Assembly: GCF_018919065.1 (NCBI RefSeq)
Contig: NZ_JAHLQG010000004.1
Coordinates: 1-64,000, forward strand
Direction: 5' to 3'
DNA length: 64,000 bases
From: Blautia sp. MSJ-9
GTDB lineage: Bacteria; Bacillota; Clostridia; Lachnospirales; Lachnospiraceae
A program made the position numbers and the translations under genes. The notes under the pieces are model-generated. The model did not search any database and had not been told where the DNA came from. It saw only the letters and a list, made by a program, of their open reading frames with translations. Of this stretch, positions 6,737-16,180 are shown one piece after another. Positions within the stretch are counted from its first letter, which is position 1. Every line of letters starts with the position of its first letter.

Positions 6737-8368
6737 ATGGGAATTTATTTAAATAGTATGTCACCATATACGTTGTACAAAAGTGAAGTGAATAGTCCAT
6801 ACTTTGTAGATAAGTCGCAGATGCTGAAGGAATTGATTCCATTGGTGGAAGTTGGAAATCGTCATGTATGTGTAACGCGTCCCCGGAGATTTGGTAAAAC
6901 AGTAATGGCAAATATGATCGGTGCTTTTTTCGGAAAAGATGTAGATGCCGATGATGTATTTGATTTCTTGAAGATTGCAGAATTCCCTGATTATAAAAAT
7001 CATTTGAATCAGTATAATACGATTTATATAGATTTTAGTGTAGTTGATGATGAATGCACCAGTTATAAAGAATATATTGATGCCATAAAAGAGACTCTGA
7101 AGATAGATTTAAAGCAGAAATATTCTGAAATTACATTTCGAAGGGGAAGTTCGGTAAGAGAAGATCTGCAGAGGATTTTTGCAGAAAGAAATGAACGTTT
7201 TGTGTTTGTTTTTGATGAATGGGATTCGGTGTTTCATATGCCGTTTATTACAGAGAACGATAAGCAATCATATCTGCTGTTTTTGAAGGGACTGCTGAAG
7301 GATAAGCCGTATGTTGCGCTGGCATATATGACGGGAATATTGCCGATTGCAAAGTATTCCAGTGGTTCTGAATTGAATATGTTTGTAGAGTATACGATGG
7401 CTTCAGAATTTAGATTTGGAAATGCTTTTGGTTTTTCTGATGCAGAAGTTGATATGCTTTATAACAGATACAGCAAGATCAGAGAAGAGAGAAACGAAGT
7501 TATAAATATATCACGTGAAGGCTTGCGCGAATGGTATGATGGGTATTTTACAAAAGATGGAGAGAGAATGTATAATCCCAGGTCAGTTGTAATGGCTTTA
7601 GAGAATAATAATTTAAGTAGCTATTGGACAAGTTCTGGCCCTTATGATGAAATATTTTATTATGTGAGACATAATATTGCTGATGTGCGCAACGATCTTG
7701 CTGTTATGATAACAGAAGAGGGTGTGAAGGCAAAGATTCAGGAATATGCAGCTACTTCTATGAATCTGACGACCAGAGATGAAATTTTGTCTGCAATGGT
7801 AGTTTATGGTTTTTTGAGTTATTATAACGGAAAGGTATATATCCCTAATAAAGAATTGATGGATAAATTTGATGAGATGATCCAGAAGGAAGCTTCATTA
7901 GGATATGTATATAGATTGGCGAAAGAATCTGAGCGTATGCTTGAGGCCACACTTTATGGGGACACGGAAACAATGGAGACAATATTGTCTTATGTTCATA
8001 ATACGGAAACACCAATACTTTCTTATAATAATGAAATTGAATTATCGGCAATTGTAAATCTTGCATATCTGGCAGCAAGGGACAGGTATCGTGTGGAGAG
8101 GGAAGATAAATCAGGGAAAGGATATGTTGATTTTATTTTTTATCCGGTAGATAAAACAGATACATGTATTATTCTGGAATTAAAAGTGAATCATACACCG
8201 GAAGAAGCTATTCAGCAGATTAAAGATAAAGAATATATTCTACGGTTCCTCGGTAAATTAGGAGAAGAACCTAAATATACTGGAGAAATTTTAGGCGTTG
8301 GAATTAGTTATAACAAAGAAACTAAGGTGCATAAATGTAAAATAGAAATTCTTAGAAATAGAATTTAA
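6737..8368 (+). CDS. AAA-ATPase-like protein with C-terminal PD-(D/E)XK nuclease domain (copy 1)
   Basis: 543 residues. The N-terminal AAA-ATPase_like domain (PF09820 type) has YFVDKS at 22-27 and a P-loop variant RPRRFGKT at 48-55, then a Walker-B-like FDEWD. The C-terminal PD-(D/E)XK domain (PF08011 type) shows GYVDFIF followed by ILELKV near residue 485. Such proteins occur in many copies in Clostridia and Bacteroidetes; a role with DNA or selfish elements is suspected but not established. Start at 6737 (GGAAAGGAAACT upstream) rather than the TTG 24 bases earlier. It is a close paralogue of the gene at 52144 and follows the DUF3990 pair. A clean terminator ends it. Confidence 0.85.
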   Translation: MGIYLNSMSPYTLYKSEVNSPYFVDKSQMLKELIPLVEVGNRHVCVTRPRRFGKTVMANMIGAFFGKDVDADDVFDFLKIAEFPDYKNHLNQYNTIYIDFSVVDDECTSYKEYIDAIKETLKIDLKQKYSEITFRRGSSVREDLQRIFAERNERFVFVFDEWDSVFHMPFITENDKQSYLLFLKGLLKDKPYVALAYMTGILPIAKYSSGSELNMFVEYTMASEFRFGNAFGFSDAEVDMLYNRYSKIREERNEVINISREGLREWYDGYFTKDGERMYNPRSVVMALENNNLSSYWTSSGPYDEIFYYVRHNIADVRNDLAVMITEEGVKAKIQEYAATSMNLTTRDEILSAMVVYGFLSYYNGKVYIPNKELMDKFDEMIQKEASLGYVYRLAKESERMLEATLYGDTETMETILSYVHNTETPILSYNNEIELSAIVNLAYLAARDRYRVEREDKSGKGYVDFIFYPVDKTDTCIILELKVNHTPEEAIQQIKDKEYILRFLGKLGEEPKYTGEILGVGISYNKETKVHKCKIEILRNRI

Positions 8369-8377
8369 TCAAAAGTC

Positions 8378-8406
8378 AGAGGGCGAGAAATCGCCCTCTC
8401 TTTTTT
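8378..8406 (+). terminator. Rho-independent terminator after AAA/PD-(D/E)XK copy 1
   Basis: AGAGGGCGA (8378-8386), GAAA tetraloop, TCGCCCTCT (8391-8399), then six T at 8401-8406. Confidence 0.9.
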
Positions 8407-8412
8407 GCAGAG

Positions 8413-8646
8413 TTATTCCGCAAATCCCTGCTGTTCCATTTCACGTTCTACTTTAGTTTCATTTCCCTGATTTGCAGATGCAAACAGGTGGCGAAATACG
8501 AAGCGGCAGAATGGTCCGACAACCAGGATCTGCAGTGGGTAGGCCATGATGGAGTTCAGGCAGATGGTCTGGAGCCAGATGAAGATCAGGTTTGAAGTGA
8601 TCCCTGAGGATTCGATGGTTCCGAGCAGGCTCATCAGTGGTACCAT
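8413..8646 (-). pseudogene. 3' fragment of a DUF2798 membrane-protein gene
   Basis: The 77-residue frame (MVPLMSLLGT, then WLQTICLNSIMAYPLQIL and GPFCRFVFRHLF) aligns with the second half of the intact 162-residue DUF2798 protein at 57854-58342 (WLQTTAMNFPMAFFWQIF, GPFVRFVFGKLF). The first two membrane helices are missing and no good ribosome site precedes the ATG, so it is best read as a 5'-deleted gene. It sits against the terminator of the AAA gene, consistent with a rearrangement point. Confidence 0.6.
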
Positions 8647-8847
8647 TGTGAAAAGTGTTATTATGCACAGAGTAGATAGTGACTATGTTAGTGAAAAGAA
8701 TCGACGGTTACTCTTGACGAGCGGATAATTTTCTGCGTATATTGTAAAAAAATAAGATATTAAGTGACTGATAAGTCAGGTTAAAAAATAGTCTGATATA
8801 ATGAGCGATAAAAAGCCACAAGGATTAGCAGAAAGGGGCAAAAAACT

Positions 8848-9240
8848 ATGGATTTAAAGAACTATTCAACAGGGGTACAGCACATTGGAATTCCGACAAA
8901 TGACATTGACAAAACAGTAGAATTTTATCACAAATTAGGGTTTGAAACAGCATTTGAGACTGTAAATGAGGAAGCGAATGAGAAGGTCGTTTTCCTGAAG
9001 CTTGGAACTCTGGTAGTGGAGACTTATGAGAACCATGCAGCGAAAATGGAGCATGGCGCGATCGATCATGTTGCACTTGATGTAAGAGACATTGAAGAGA
9101 TTTTCCAGTATATCAATGAAGCTGGTTTAAATTCTACACAAGATACCATTCATTTCCTGCCATTCTGGGAGAAAGGAGTGAAGTTCTTTACAATTGAAGG
9201 ACCGAATAAGGAGAAGGTGGAATTCAGTCAGTATCTGTAA
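8848..9240 (+). CDS. VOC superfamily (glyoxalase/dioxygenase-like) protein
   Basis: 130 residues, two beta-alpha-beta-beta-beta halves. Likely metal ligands are H12 (QHIGI), E in VVETYE (about residue 58), H in DHVALDV (about 73) and E in VEFSQ near the end, so all four usual positions are filled. VOC proteins use a bound metal for isomerisation, lyase or dioxygenase chemistry, commonly on glutathione- or thiol-linked or sugar-like substrates; the substrate here cannot be told from sequence. Ribosome site AAAGGGG precedes the ATG. The gene stands alone with its own promoter region (TATAAT near 8797) and terminator. Confidence 0.85.
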   Translation: MDLKNYSTGVQHIGIPTNDIDKTVEFYHKLGFETAFETVNEEANEKVVFLKLGTLVVETYENHAAKMEHGAIDHVALDVRDIEEIFQYINEAGLNSTQDTIHFLPFWEKGVKFFTIEGPNKEKVEFSQYL

Positions 9241-9264
9241 GCAGAAAAGACATTGATACATAAT

Positions 9265-9308
9265 AAAAAGGAAGCAAAATTATGACTGTTCGATTTTGCT
9301 TCCTTTTT
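9265..9308 (+). terminator. Bidirectional terminator between VOC gene and symporter gene
   Basis: A 16-bp perfect stem, 9265-9280 with 9293-9308, has a T-run on both strands and lies between two convergent genes. Confidence 0.9.
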
Positions 9309-9369
9309 TTGTCTGGATGTTAAATTGTCATATGAAATATGTATTTGAAAGATTTCAGATTTCTGATGA

Positions 9370-10593
9370 TTAATCTTCTAATTTAATCTTCTCTTTCAAA
9401 ACCACACAACCCGCCATATCACCGATAACGTTAACGCAGGTAGCTCCCATATCGCAGAGAGTATTGATACTGATATAAACACCCATAACACCTGCCGGCA
9501 GGCCTGCCATAGTGGCGAGTGCTGCGAAAGATGCGATGGCGCCGCCTGGGATTCCAGGGGTTCCGACTGACAGGAGTACGTTTGCCAGAAGGATTACGAT
9601 CATCATGGAGATGCTTACGTTAATGCCACATGCGTTGGCGAAGAACATGATCATAAATGACATCAGGATAGATACGGCATCCATGTTTACGGTAGCGCCA
9701 AGAGGAATGGCGATACTTGTGATCTTGTTGGATACGCCCATTTCATCTTCCATACGCTGTTTGCTGATCGGAATAGTTGCTGAACTGGAGCAGGTTCCGA
9801 ATGCGTTCAGAGCTGCAGGAAGCATTGCTTTGAAGAACTTCACCGGGCTTTCTTTTCCGATAAATTTCACGGAACCGCCGTAAACGATCAGGGCAAATCC
9901 GAAGAATGCCGCATATAGGATGATCAGCTGGGTTGCCAGTGAAATAATGGTTTCTGTACCGTTAGCTTCTACAACCGGAACGATCGTACAGAATACACCG
10001 ATTGGTGTAAAGTACATAACTGTGCTGATTACTTTCAGACAGACTTCATTGCAGGAATCGATTACGTTCAGAAGTGCTTTGCCCTTTTCACCGATCGCGA
10101 TGAGTGTGAATCCTACGATTACTGCAAATACAAGTACCTGAAGCATGTTTCCGTTTGCAAAAGCTGCAACCGGGTTTGACGGGATCAGGTTCTTGATAGT
10201 ATCCAGGATACTGGTCATTTCTGTTGCCTGGATATCGGAAGTAGCCATTTCGAATTTGACACCTTCTCCAAGATGGATCAGTCGTGGAATGATCAGTCCT
10301 GCAAGACTGGCAAGAGCAGTTGTACACAGGAAGAAGATCATGGCACCGGCTGTAATTTTACCGGTTGTACGGGCATTACCGATACTGGAGATACCCATGA
10401 TAATGGAACAGAAGACCAGTGGAAAGATCATCATGTTCAGGGCATTCATGTAAATGCTTCCGATCAGACTTGTAACAGTAAGAACCGGCTCGAATCTACC
10501 TGCCAGAAACAGTCCGGTAAAGATACCAAGGATCAGACCGATAAAGATAGCGGTGGTAATATGCTTCTTATACCACGAATAGAAAGTTTTCAT
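9370..10593 (-). CDS. Dicarboxylate/amino-acid:cation symporter (DAACS family)
   Basis: 407 residues with about eight membrane helices and the family marks: GTCSSSATIP (about residue 267), IPLGATVNMDA (about 296) and TPGIPGG (about 345). These form the two re-entrant hairpins and the Na+/substrate site of GltPh-type transporters. Members import glutamate, aspartate, serine/threonine or C4-dicarboxylates with Na+ or H+; the serine pattern does not settle the substrate. Ribosome site AGGAGGGAAC lies just upstream. It is transcribed alone, ending in the shared terminator at 9265-9308. Confidence 0.9.
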   Translation of the reverse strand: MKTFYSWYKKHITTAIFIGLILGIFTGLFLAGRFEPVLTVTSLIGSIYMNALNMMIFPLVFCSIIMGISSIGNARTTGKITAGAMIFFLCTTALASLAGLIIPRLIHLGEGVKFEMATSDIQATEMTSILDTIKNLIPSNPVAAFANGNMLQVLVFAVIVGFTLIAIGEKGKALLNVIDSCNEVCLKVISTVMYFTPIGVFCTIVPVVEANGTETIISLATQLIILYAAFFGFALIVYGGSVKFIGKESPVKFFKAMLPAALNAFGTCSSSATIPISKQRMEDEMGVSNKITSIAIPLGATVNMDAVSILMSFMIMFFANACGINVSISMMIVILLANVLLSVGTPGIPGGAIASFAALATMAGLPAGVMGVYISINTLCDMGATCVNVIGDMAGCVVLKEKIKLED

Positions 10594-10750
10594 TTGTTCC
10601 CTCCTTCATTTTCCTGATAAATATTCCAGATTCAGGAAAAAATAGCATGAGACTACTTTACCACAATAACGTGTGAATTACAATGACAGGTATTGAATCT
10701 GGCGGATTTTCTGTGATATTATGGACGATAAGAGGATAAATTGCATTTAA

Positions 10751-10796
10751 TTGAATCAGGTAAGTTCTCTGTTTCAATTGCGAAGAGCAATAAGCA
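10751..10796 (+). repeat. Dispersed intergenic repeat, copy 2
   Basis: Runs from TTGAATCAGGTAAGTTCTCT to AGCAATAAGCAG and matches copy 1 (6395-6437) with few changes. It lies in the 10594-10863 gap between the divergently transcribed symporter gene and the DUF3783 gene, about 70 bp before the latter. Confidence 0.45.
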
Positions 10797-10863
10797 GGGG
10801 TGGGGCCTTTTATATAAGAGTTAAAAAAGTATCAAAAACCAGCAGACAGAAAGGAAAATTCAG

Positions 10864-11256
10864 ATGAAACCAACCATTTTATTAATAAATTTCAAAGACC
10901 AGCAGAAACTCCGCAAATTAAAGATGGCGTTACTGCCATTCAAGATTCGTTTAAAAACAGTAGAGCCGCAGGACTACAGTCAGCCAGTTGGCTATCTGGC
11001 GGGAGTAAAGGAGATTTCAAGAGCCGAAATTCCAATTGCGCTGATCCCACAGGAGCAGATGGAAAAAGAAATGCTGGTCATTGCTGGGATCACAGGTAAT
11101 TTATTTGACCAGGTACTCTTTACATTAAGGAAAGCAGGAACACCTGTGGATTACAAAGCGGTTCTGACAGAGCATAACCAGAACTGGAGCTGCATCCAGC
11201 TTTATAAAGAACTGGAGAAAGAACATCAGATGTATCATCCGGAAGCTGGAAAATAG
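10864..11256 (+). CDS. DUF3783 family protein
   Basis: 130 residues, cytosolic, matching the DUF3783 family: an N-terminal strand (TILLINFKD), a middle PIALIPQEQM stretch and the C-terminal NWSCIQLYKELEKEH that is most conserved in the family. Function unknown. Ribosome site AGAAAGGAAA precedes the ATG. It is followed by a 155-bp gap with an inverted repeat (ATTTTCCAG near 11294 and CTGGAAAAT near 11351), then the LysR gene, and is probably transcribed alone. Confidence 0.75.
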   Translation: MKPTILLINFKDQQKLRKLKMALLPFKIRLKTVEPQDYSQPVGYLAGVKEISRAEIPIALIPQEQMEKEMLVIAGITGNLFDQVLFTLRKAGTPVDYKAVLTEHNQNWSCIQLYKELEKEHQMYHPEAGK

Positions 11257-11411
11257 TATTTACATCAAAGAGAACTATTTTGTGAAAAAAGCAGATTTTC
11301 CAGAGAGATAGCTTTGAGTGTGAATCAGAGAGATAGTTGTAATTGATGCTGGAAAATTGATTAAATCAAACGATATTTTAAGATTTGCGGTCAAAAGGAG
11401 AAATTGAAATT

Positions 11412-12335
11412 ATGACACTAACACAAATGAATTACATCATTACAATATCAGAGACAGGTTCATTGAATAAAGCAGCAGAGGCATTATATATTTCTCAGCC
11501 ATCCTTGACAAATGCAGTGAAGGAGCTGGAAAAGGAACTTGGCATTACAATATTCAACCGCAGCGGCCGCGGTGTAACTCTGACTAATGACGGAACCGAA
11601 TTCCTGATGTATGCCCGTCAGATCTATGGTCAGTATGAAAGTGTTCTTGAGAAATATAGCGAGGGTGGTTCATATAAGAAAAAATTCGGTGTTTCCACTC
11701 AGCATTATTCCTTTGCTGTAAAGGCATTCGTGGATATGGCGCAGGAATTTGACATGTCAGAATATGAATTTGCCATCAGAGAGACAAAAACTGCAGACGT
11801 GATCAGCGATGTCAGTACTATGAAGAGCGAAGTTGGCGTACTTTACCTCAGTGATTTCAACCGCAAGGCGATACTGAAGCTTCTGCATTCCGCGAATCTG
11901 GAATTCCATCATCTTATAGACTGTCAGGCATATGTATATTTATGGAAGAATCATCCACTGGCAAAGGAAAAGTCTATCAGTTATGACCAATTGGAAAAAT
12001 ACCCATGTCTGTCATTTGAGCAGGGTGACAAGAGCAGCTTTTATCTGGCAGAAGAGATTCTGTCTACGAATGAATATTCCAGAACCGTCAAAGCTTCAGA
12101 CCGTGCAACTATGCTGAATCTGATGGTAGGACTAAACGGTTATACCCTGTGTTCAGGAATTATCTGCGAAGAACTAAACGGCAGTGATTATCTTGCAATT
12201 CCATTTGAGGGAGACGAGCAAAACCAGAACAGCGATATGGAGATTGGCTATATTACAAGAAAAAACTCTATTCTCAGCAAGATGGGAAATATGTATGTAT
12301 CTTCCCTGCAGAAATATCTGGAGCAGAATATTTGA
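11412..12335 (+). CDS. LysR-family transcriptional regulator
   Basis: 307 residues. The N-terminal winged helix-turn-helix (residues 1-60) has the LysR pattern: GSLNKAAEALYISQPSLTNA, then LEKELGITIFNRSGRGVTLT. The remaining 240 residues are the two-lobed effector-binding domain. Start at 11412 is preceded by AAAAGGAG; a start 27 bases upstream has no ribosome site. LysR proteins usually bind as tetramers and sense a small molecule; the effector is unknown. The stop lies 11 bases before the next regulator start, so the two regulators are probably cotranscribed. Confidence 0.9.
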   Translation: MTLTQMNYIITISETGSLNKAAEALYISQPSLTNAVKELEKELGITIFNRSGRGVTLTNDGTEFLMYARQIYGQYESVLEKYSEGGSYKKKFGVSTQHYSFAVKAFVDMAQEFDMSEYEFAIRETKTADVISDVSTMKSEVGVLYLSDFNRKAILKLLHSANLEFHHLIDCQAYVYLWKNHPLAKEKSISYDQLEKYPCLSFEQGDKSSFYLAEEILSTNEYSRTVKASDRATMLNLMVGLNGYTLCSGIICEELNGSDYLAIPFEGDEQNQNSDMEIGYITRKNSILSKMGNMYVSSLQKYLEQNI

Positions 12336-12346
12336 GGGAAAAGTGT

Positions 12347-13606
12347 ATGAATTTAAACTATATTTGTGAACAGATGGTGCGTATTTTGCACAGCAATATC
12401 ACATGTATCAGTGAATCTGGCAGAATAGAGTTCTACTATGGAGATATGGCTGCGCAGTGCAATCCGTTATTTACAGATGGGGAGTTTCTAGCGTTTATTC
12501 ATAAGTGTGAGATAAAAGAGTATCCGGAGCTTTGGAGCGAAAATGATACGATTCTTTATGCCGTTATTTCGTTAGAAACAACTGATAAAAACGGGGATGA
12601 GGACAAGAAACATACCAGAAAAATTGTAATAGGACCTGTCTGCACAGAGAAACATGTAAGAGATTCCGAACTTTATCTGGTAAGACAGCATCACATCAAA
12701 GATGCTACAGGATTTTGCCTGTCCTTCTGTGAACTTAAAGTATTCGGCACCGGCGTTCTGATGCTTTATCATATGATGACCGGAAAAGAATTGTCACTCA
12801 ATGATCTGTGGCAGAAAAATGGAATTCAGGAGACAGATCTCAGAGAAGTAAAAGAGCGGGTTTCCAGCACGATTTTTGAGCGTCAGGAGCAGGAACTTCC
12901 GCATAATCCCTATGATCAGGAACTGCGTGAACGGGATAGTATCCGCCATGGAGATGTTGAAATGCTCAATCGCAGTCTGTCCGAAACGTACCGTGGGGAA
13001 GTTGGACTGCTTGCGAAAAATCAGATCAGGCAGGCGAAAAATATCGCCATCTGTGTCATTGCACTTGCATCCCGCGCAGCCATCAGCGGAGGGATGATAC
13101 CGGAAGAGGCTTTTTCCATGGTAGACGGTTATATCATGAAAATTGAAGATATGAATAATGCCGTCAAAATTGACTCCATGATGCGCCAGGCAGAATATGA
13201 ATTTGCGGAGCGTGTGGCGGAAATTCATAAGAATCAACAGAAAAATGAGCTGATCGAGTGGACGAAGAATTATATCTATCAGAATCTTCACAGTGAGATC
13301 ATTATAGGTGAGATCGGGCAGAAAATAGGGGTAAACAGCAGCTATCTGTCAGATCTTTTTCACAGGGTTGAAGGAATGACCATTCAGCAGTATATCCGCA
13401 AAGAGAAAATACGCCTTGCTGAAAATATGTTGCGATATTCAGACTATGAAGTAAAAGAAATCGCCAGTTACCTGTCTTTCTGCTCCCAGAGTTATTTTGG
13501 AAATATCTTCCGCCAGCAGACAGGAATGACACCTGCAAAATACAGAAAAAAATATGGGAAATGGGAAAAGAAAAAAACGACCCGGAATCCAGAAAGATTT
13601 ATATGA
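12347..13606 (+). CDS. AraC-family regulator with large sensor domain
   Basis: 419 residues. About 310 residues of sensor domain, with an acidic N-terminal part, precede a C-terminal double helix-turn-helix (about residues 305-410: IGEIGQKIGVNSSYLSDLF and EIASYLSFCSQSYFGNIF, ending TPAKYRKKYG). Ribosome site GAGGG lies in the LysR stop region; start chosen at 12347. The next gene on the same strand is a GH42 beta-galactosidase 390 bp away, so control of galactoside use is a fair guess; the overall form also resembles AraC regulators of surface-protein genes in streptococci. Confidence 0.85.
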   Translation: MNLNYICEQMVRILHSNITCISESGRIEFYYGDMAAQCNPLFTDGEFLAFIHKCEIKEYPELWSENDTILYAVISLETTDKNGDEDKKHTRKIVIGPVCTEKHVRDSELYLVRQHHIKDATGFCLSFCELKVFGTGVLMLYHMMTGKELSLNDLWQKNGIQETDLREVKERVSSTIFERQEQELPHNPYDQELRERDSIRHGDVEMLNRSLSETYRGEVGLLAKNQIRQAKNIAICVIALASRAAISGGMIPEEAFSMVDGYIMKIEDMNNAVKIDSMMRQAEYEFAERVAEIHKNQQKNELIEWTKNYIYQNLHSEIIIGEIGQKIGVNSSYLSDLFHRVEGMTIQQYIRKEKIRLAENMLRYSDYEVKEIASYLSFCSQSYFGNIFRQQTGMTPAKYRKKYGKWEKKKTTRNPERFI

Positions 13607-13701
13607 TCACGGCAGTTATAGGAGCGGTGATCACAGTGTTTATGATCTTTAGATGGTTATAAAAAGGATAATGGATAAGAACAATAATAAATAAGAACTA
13701 T

Positions 13702-13749
13702 AAGATACTCGTTGCAGACAGAGAATAAATCTGTTGCAGCGGGTATTTT
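13702..13749 (+). terminator. Terminator-like hairpin in the 13607-13995 gap
   Basis: A 15-bp stem with G-U pairs (13702-13716 with 13735-13749), ending in ATTTTG, closes the LysR-AraC unit. The remaining 13750-13995 holds the GH42 promoter region and a weak copy of the dispersed repeat near 13906-13940; no clear -35/-10 pair was found. Confidence 0.6.
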
Positions 13750-13995
13750 GTATGTAATTGTCATAGACATAAAAATATGAAAGAAGAAGCAAAAAAACCA
13801 AGATAAATGATATTTACCTGAAATAAATGATAGAATAATCAGTGGATTTTTATTAATATGGTATCGAGTCAGGAATAAAATACTTTTTAAACCTGGTATT
13901 TAACCGAATCAAATAGCAAAGAGGATTGCGAATATCAGCTTGATTATGGGAATAACAGAGAAATCATTCAGAGATAAAACAGGAGGATATGATAT

Positions 13996-16092
13996 ATGAA
14001 GAAACTTCTCTACGGAGCAGCATATTACGATGAATATATGCCATATGACCGTCTGCAGCAGGACGTGGCAATGATGAAAAAAGCAGGGATCAATACAGTA
14101 AGAATCGCAGAATCCACATGGAGCACCTGCGAACCACAGGAAGGTGTATTTGATTTCTCTCATGTAGAACGTGTAATGGATGCAATGGAGGAAGCAGGGA
14201 TCAATGTAATCATCGGAACTCCTACTTATGCGATTCCGACATGGATGGTGAAATCCCATCCGGATGTACTGGCAGAGACTGTCAAGGGCAGAGGAATCTA
14301 TGGAGCACGTCAGATCATGGATATTACTCATCCGGTTTATCGTTTCTATGCAGAACGTGTGATACGTAAATTAATGGAATGTACCGCACACAGAAAATGT
14401 GTTATTGGTTTCCAGGTAGATAATGAAACCAAATATTATGGAACTGCCGGAAAAAATGTTCAGGAGAAGTTTGTAAAATATCTCAGAAAGAAATTCAACA
14501 ACAATCTGGATGCAATGAATCATGAGTTTGGTCTGGATTATTGGAGTAACCGCATCAATGCATGGGAAGATTTCCCGGATGTAAGAGGAACTATCAATGG
14601 AAGCCTTGGTGCAGAATTTGAGAAGTTCCAGAGGACACTGGTAGATGAATTCCTGAGCTGGCAGGCAGATATCGTAAATGAATATCGCAGAGAAGATCAG
14701 TTTATCACACATAATTTTGACTTTGAATGGCGTGGATATTCCTTTGGCGTGCAGCCGGATGTAAACCATTATCATGCAGCAAAAGCTCTGACTGTAGCAG
14801 GTGTGGATATTTACCATCCGACACAGGATGACCTGACCGGTGCGGAAATCGCATTTGGTGGCGATATGACTCGTTCTTTAAAGAGAGATAACTATCTGGT
14901 TCTGGAAACAGAAGCACAGGGATATCCGGGATGGATTCCGTATAAAGGACAGCTCAGACTTCAGGCATACAGTCATCTGTCAAACGGTGCAAACAGTGTA
15001 ATGTACTGGCATTGGCATTCCATCCATAATTCTTTCGAAACATACTGGAAAGGACTTCTCAGCCATGATATGCAGGAGAATGCGCCGTACCGTGAAGCCT
15101 GCATTGTTGGAAATGAATTTGCTAAACTTGGAAGTCATCTGGTAAATCTGAAAAAGAAAAATGATGTAGCAATCCTTGTGAGTAATGAGGCATTAACAGC
15201 GCTGAAATGGTTCGGAATCGAAGCAACCGCAGCCGGAAATAATGGAATTGGATACAACGATGTAGTTCGTTGGCTTTATGATACACTGTTTAAGATGAAC
15301 ATCGAATGCGACTTCGTATGGCCGGAATCCGACAATTTTGATGAGTACAAAGCAATCTTTGTTCCGGCACTCTACGCAGCACCGGATGAACTTCTGGAAA
15401 AACTGAAACAGTATACAGCAAACGGTGGTACATTGGTAGCAACATTCAAGACTGCATTTGCTAATGAAAATATTAAAGTAAGCCATGAAATGCAGCCACA
15501 TATTCTGAGCAACTGTTTCGGTATTAACTATCAGCAGTTTACTTTCCCGAAGAATGTAGGCCTGTCCGGAAAGATTATCAATGTCAGAGAAGAAATTGTA
15601 GAAGAGGGATATAGAAAAGAAGCAGATATAAAAACGGCAGGTAAAATGGCTGAAAGCGAAAAGGCAGCGTCTAAAAAAGCCGAAGCCAAAATATTCATGG
15701 AATTATTAATGCCGCAGGAAGCAGAAGTACTTGCATCCTATGACCATTATAATTGGAAAGAATACGCAGCAATCACTAAGAACCATTATGGAAAGGGAAC
15801 TGCCATCTACATTGGCTGCATGACAGATGACAACACCTTAAAGGCAGTGATCACAGAAGCACTTAACAGCGCAGAAGCAGAAATCCCGGAATACAACTGG
15901 CCGGTGATCGTAAGAAAAGGAACCAATGATCTGGGTAAATGTGTCAGATATATTCTGAACTACTCCGCAGAAGAGCAGAAAGTGGTATATCATGGCACAG
16001 ACGGAACAGAACTGTTCTCAGGAGATGCGGTACAGGACGGCGAAACAATTATAGTTTCACCATGGAATGTCAAGATTGTAGAAGAAGCATAA
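13996..16092 (+). CDS. GH42 beta-galactosidase, first copy
   Basis: 698 residues, no signal peptide, so intracellular. The N-terminal TIM barrel (1 to about 390) has the acid/base Glu in QVDNE (E144) and the probable nucleophile in ETEAQG (E306). A trimerisation domain (about 390-600) and a C-terminal beta domain follow. GH42 enzymes cleave terminal beta-galactosyl groups from lactose, galacto-oligosaccharides or plant galactans. A Lys/Ala/Glu-rich insertion near residues 540-570 (ESEKAASKKAEAK) is not seen in the second copy. Ribosome site AGGAGG precedes the ATG. It fits with galactokinase and the sugar ABC transporter further down. Confidence 0.92.
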   Translation: MKKLLYGAAYYDEYMPYDRLQQDVAMMKKAGINTVRIAESTWSTCEPQEGVFDFSHVERVMDAMEEAGINVIIGTPTYAIPTWMVKSHPDVLAETVKGRGIYGARQIMDITHPVYRFYAERVIRKLMECTAHRKCVIGFQVDNETKYYGTAGKNVQEKFVKYLRKKFNNNLDAMNHEFGLDYWSNRINAWEDFPDVRGTINGSLGAEFEKFQRTLVDEFLSWQADIVNEYRREDQFITHNFDFEWRGYSFGVQPDVNHYHAAKALTVAGVDIYHPTQDDLTGAEIAFGGDMTRSLKRDNYLVLETEAQGYPGWIPYKGQLRLQAYSHLSNGANSVMYWHWHSIHNSFETYWKGLLSHDMQENAPYREACIVGNEFAKLGSHLVNLKKKNDVAILVSNEALTALKWFGIEATAAGNNGIGYNDVVRWLYDTLFKMNIECDFVWPESDNFDEYKAIFVPALYAAPDELLEKLKQYTANGGTLVATFKTAFANENIKVSHEMQPHILSNCFGINYQQFTFPKNVGLSGKIINVREEIVEEGYRKEADIKTAGKMAESEKAASKKAEAKIFMELLMPQEAEVLASYDHYNWKEYAAITKNHYGKGTAIYIGCMTDDNTLKAVITEALNSAEAEIPEYNWPVIVRKGTNDLGKCVRYILNYSAEEQKVVYHGTDGTELFSGDAVQDGETIIVSPWNVKIVEEA

Positions 16093-16180
16093 TTATAGAA
16101 GCTATTTGATTGTTACTGTTTACAAGTAATATTCTGTGAGACATTTGGGAATCGAAGATTGAAGAGAACCCATGACATGA

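Noticed and set aside
13603-13662. 19-residue hydrophobic frame (MITAVIGAVITVFMIFRWL) overlapping the AraC stop codon
   Set aside because: The ATGA overlap is suggestive, but the ribosome site is weak and the length too short to judge. Conservation in relatives would decide.
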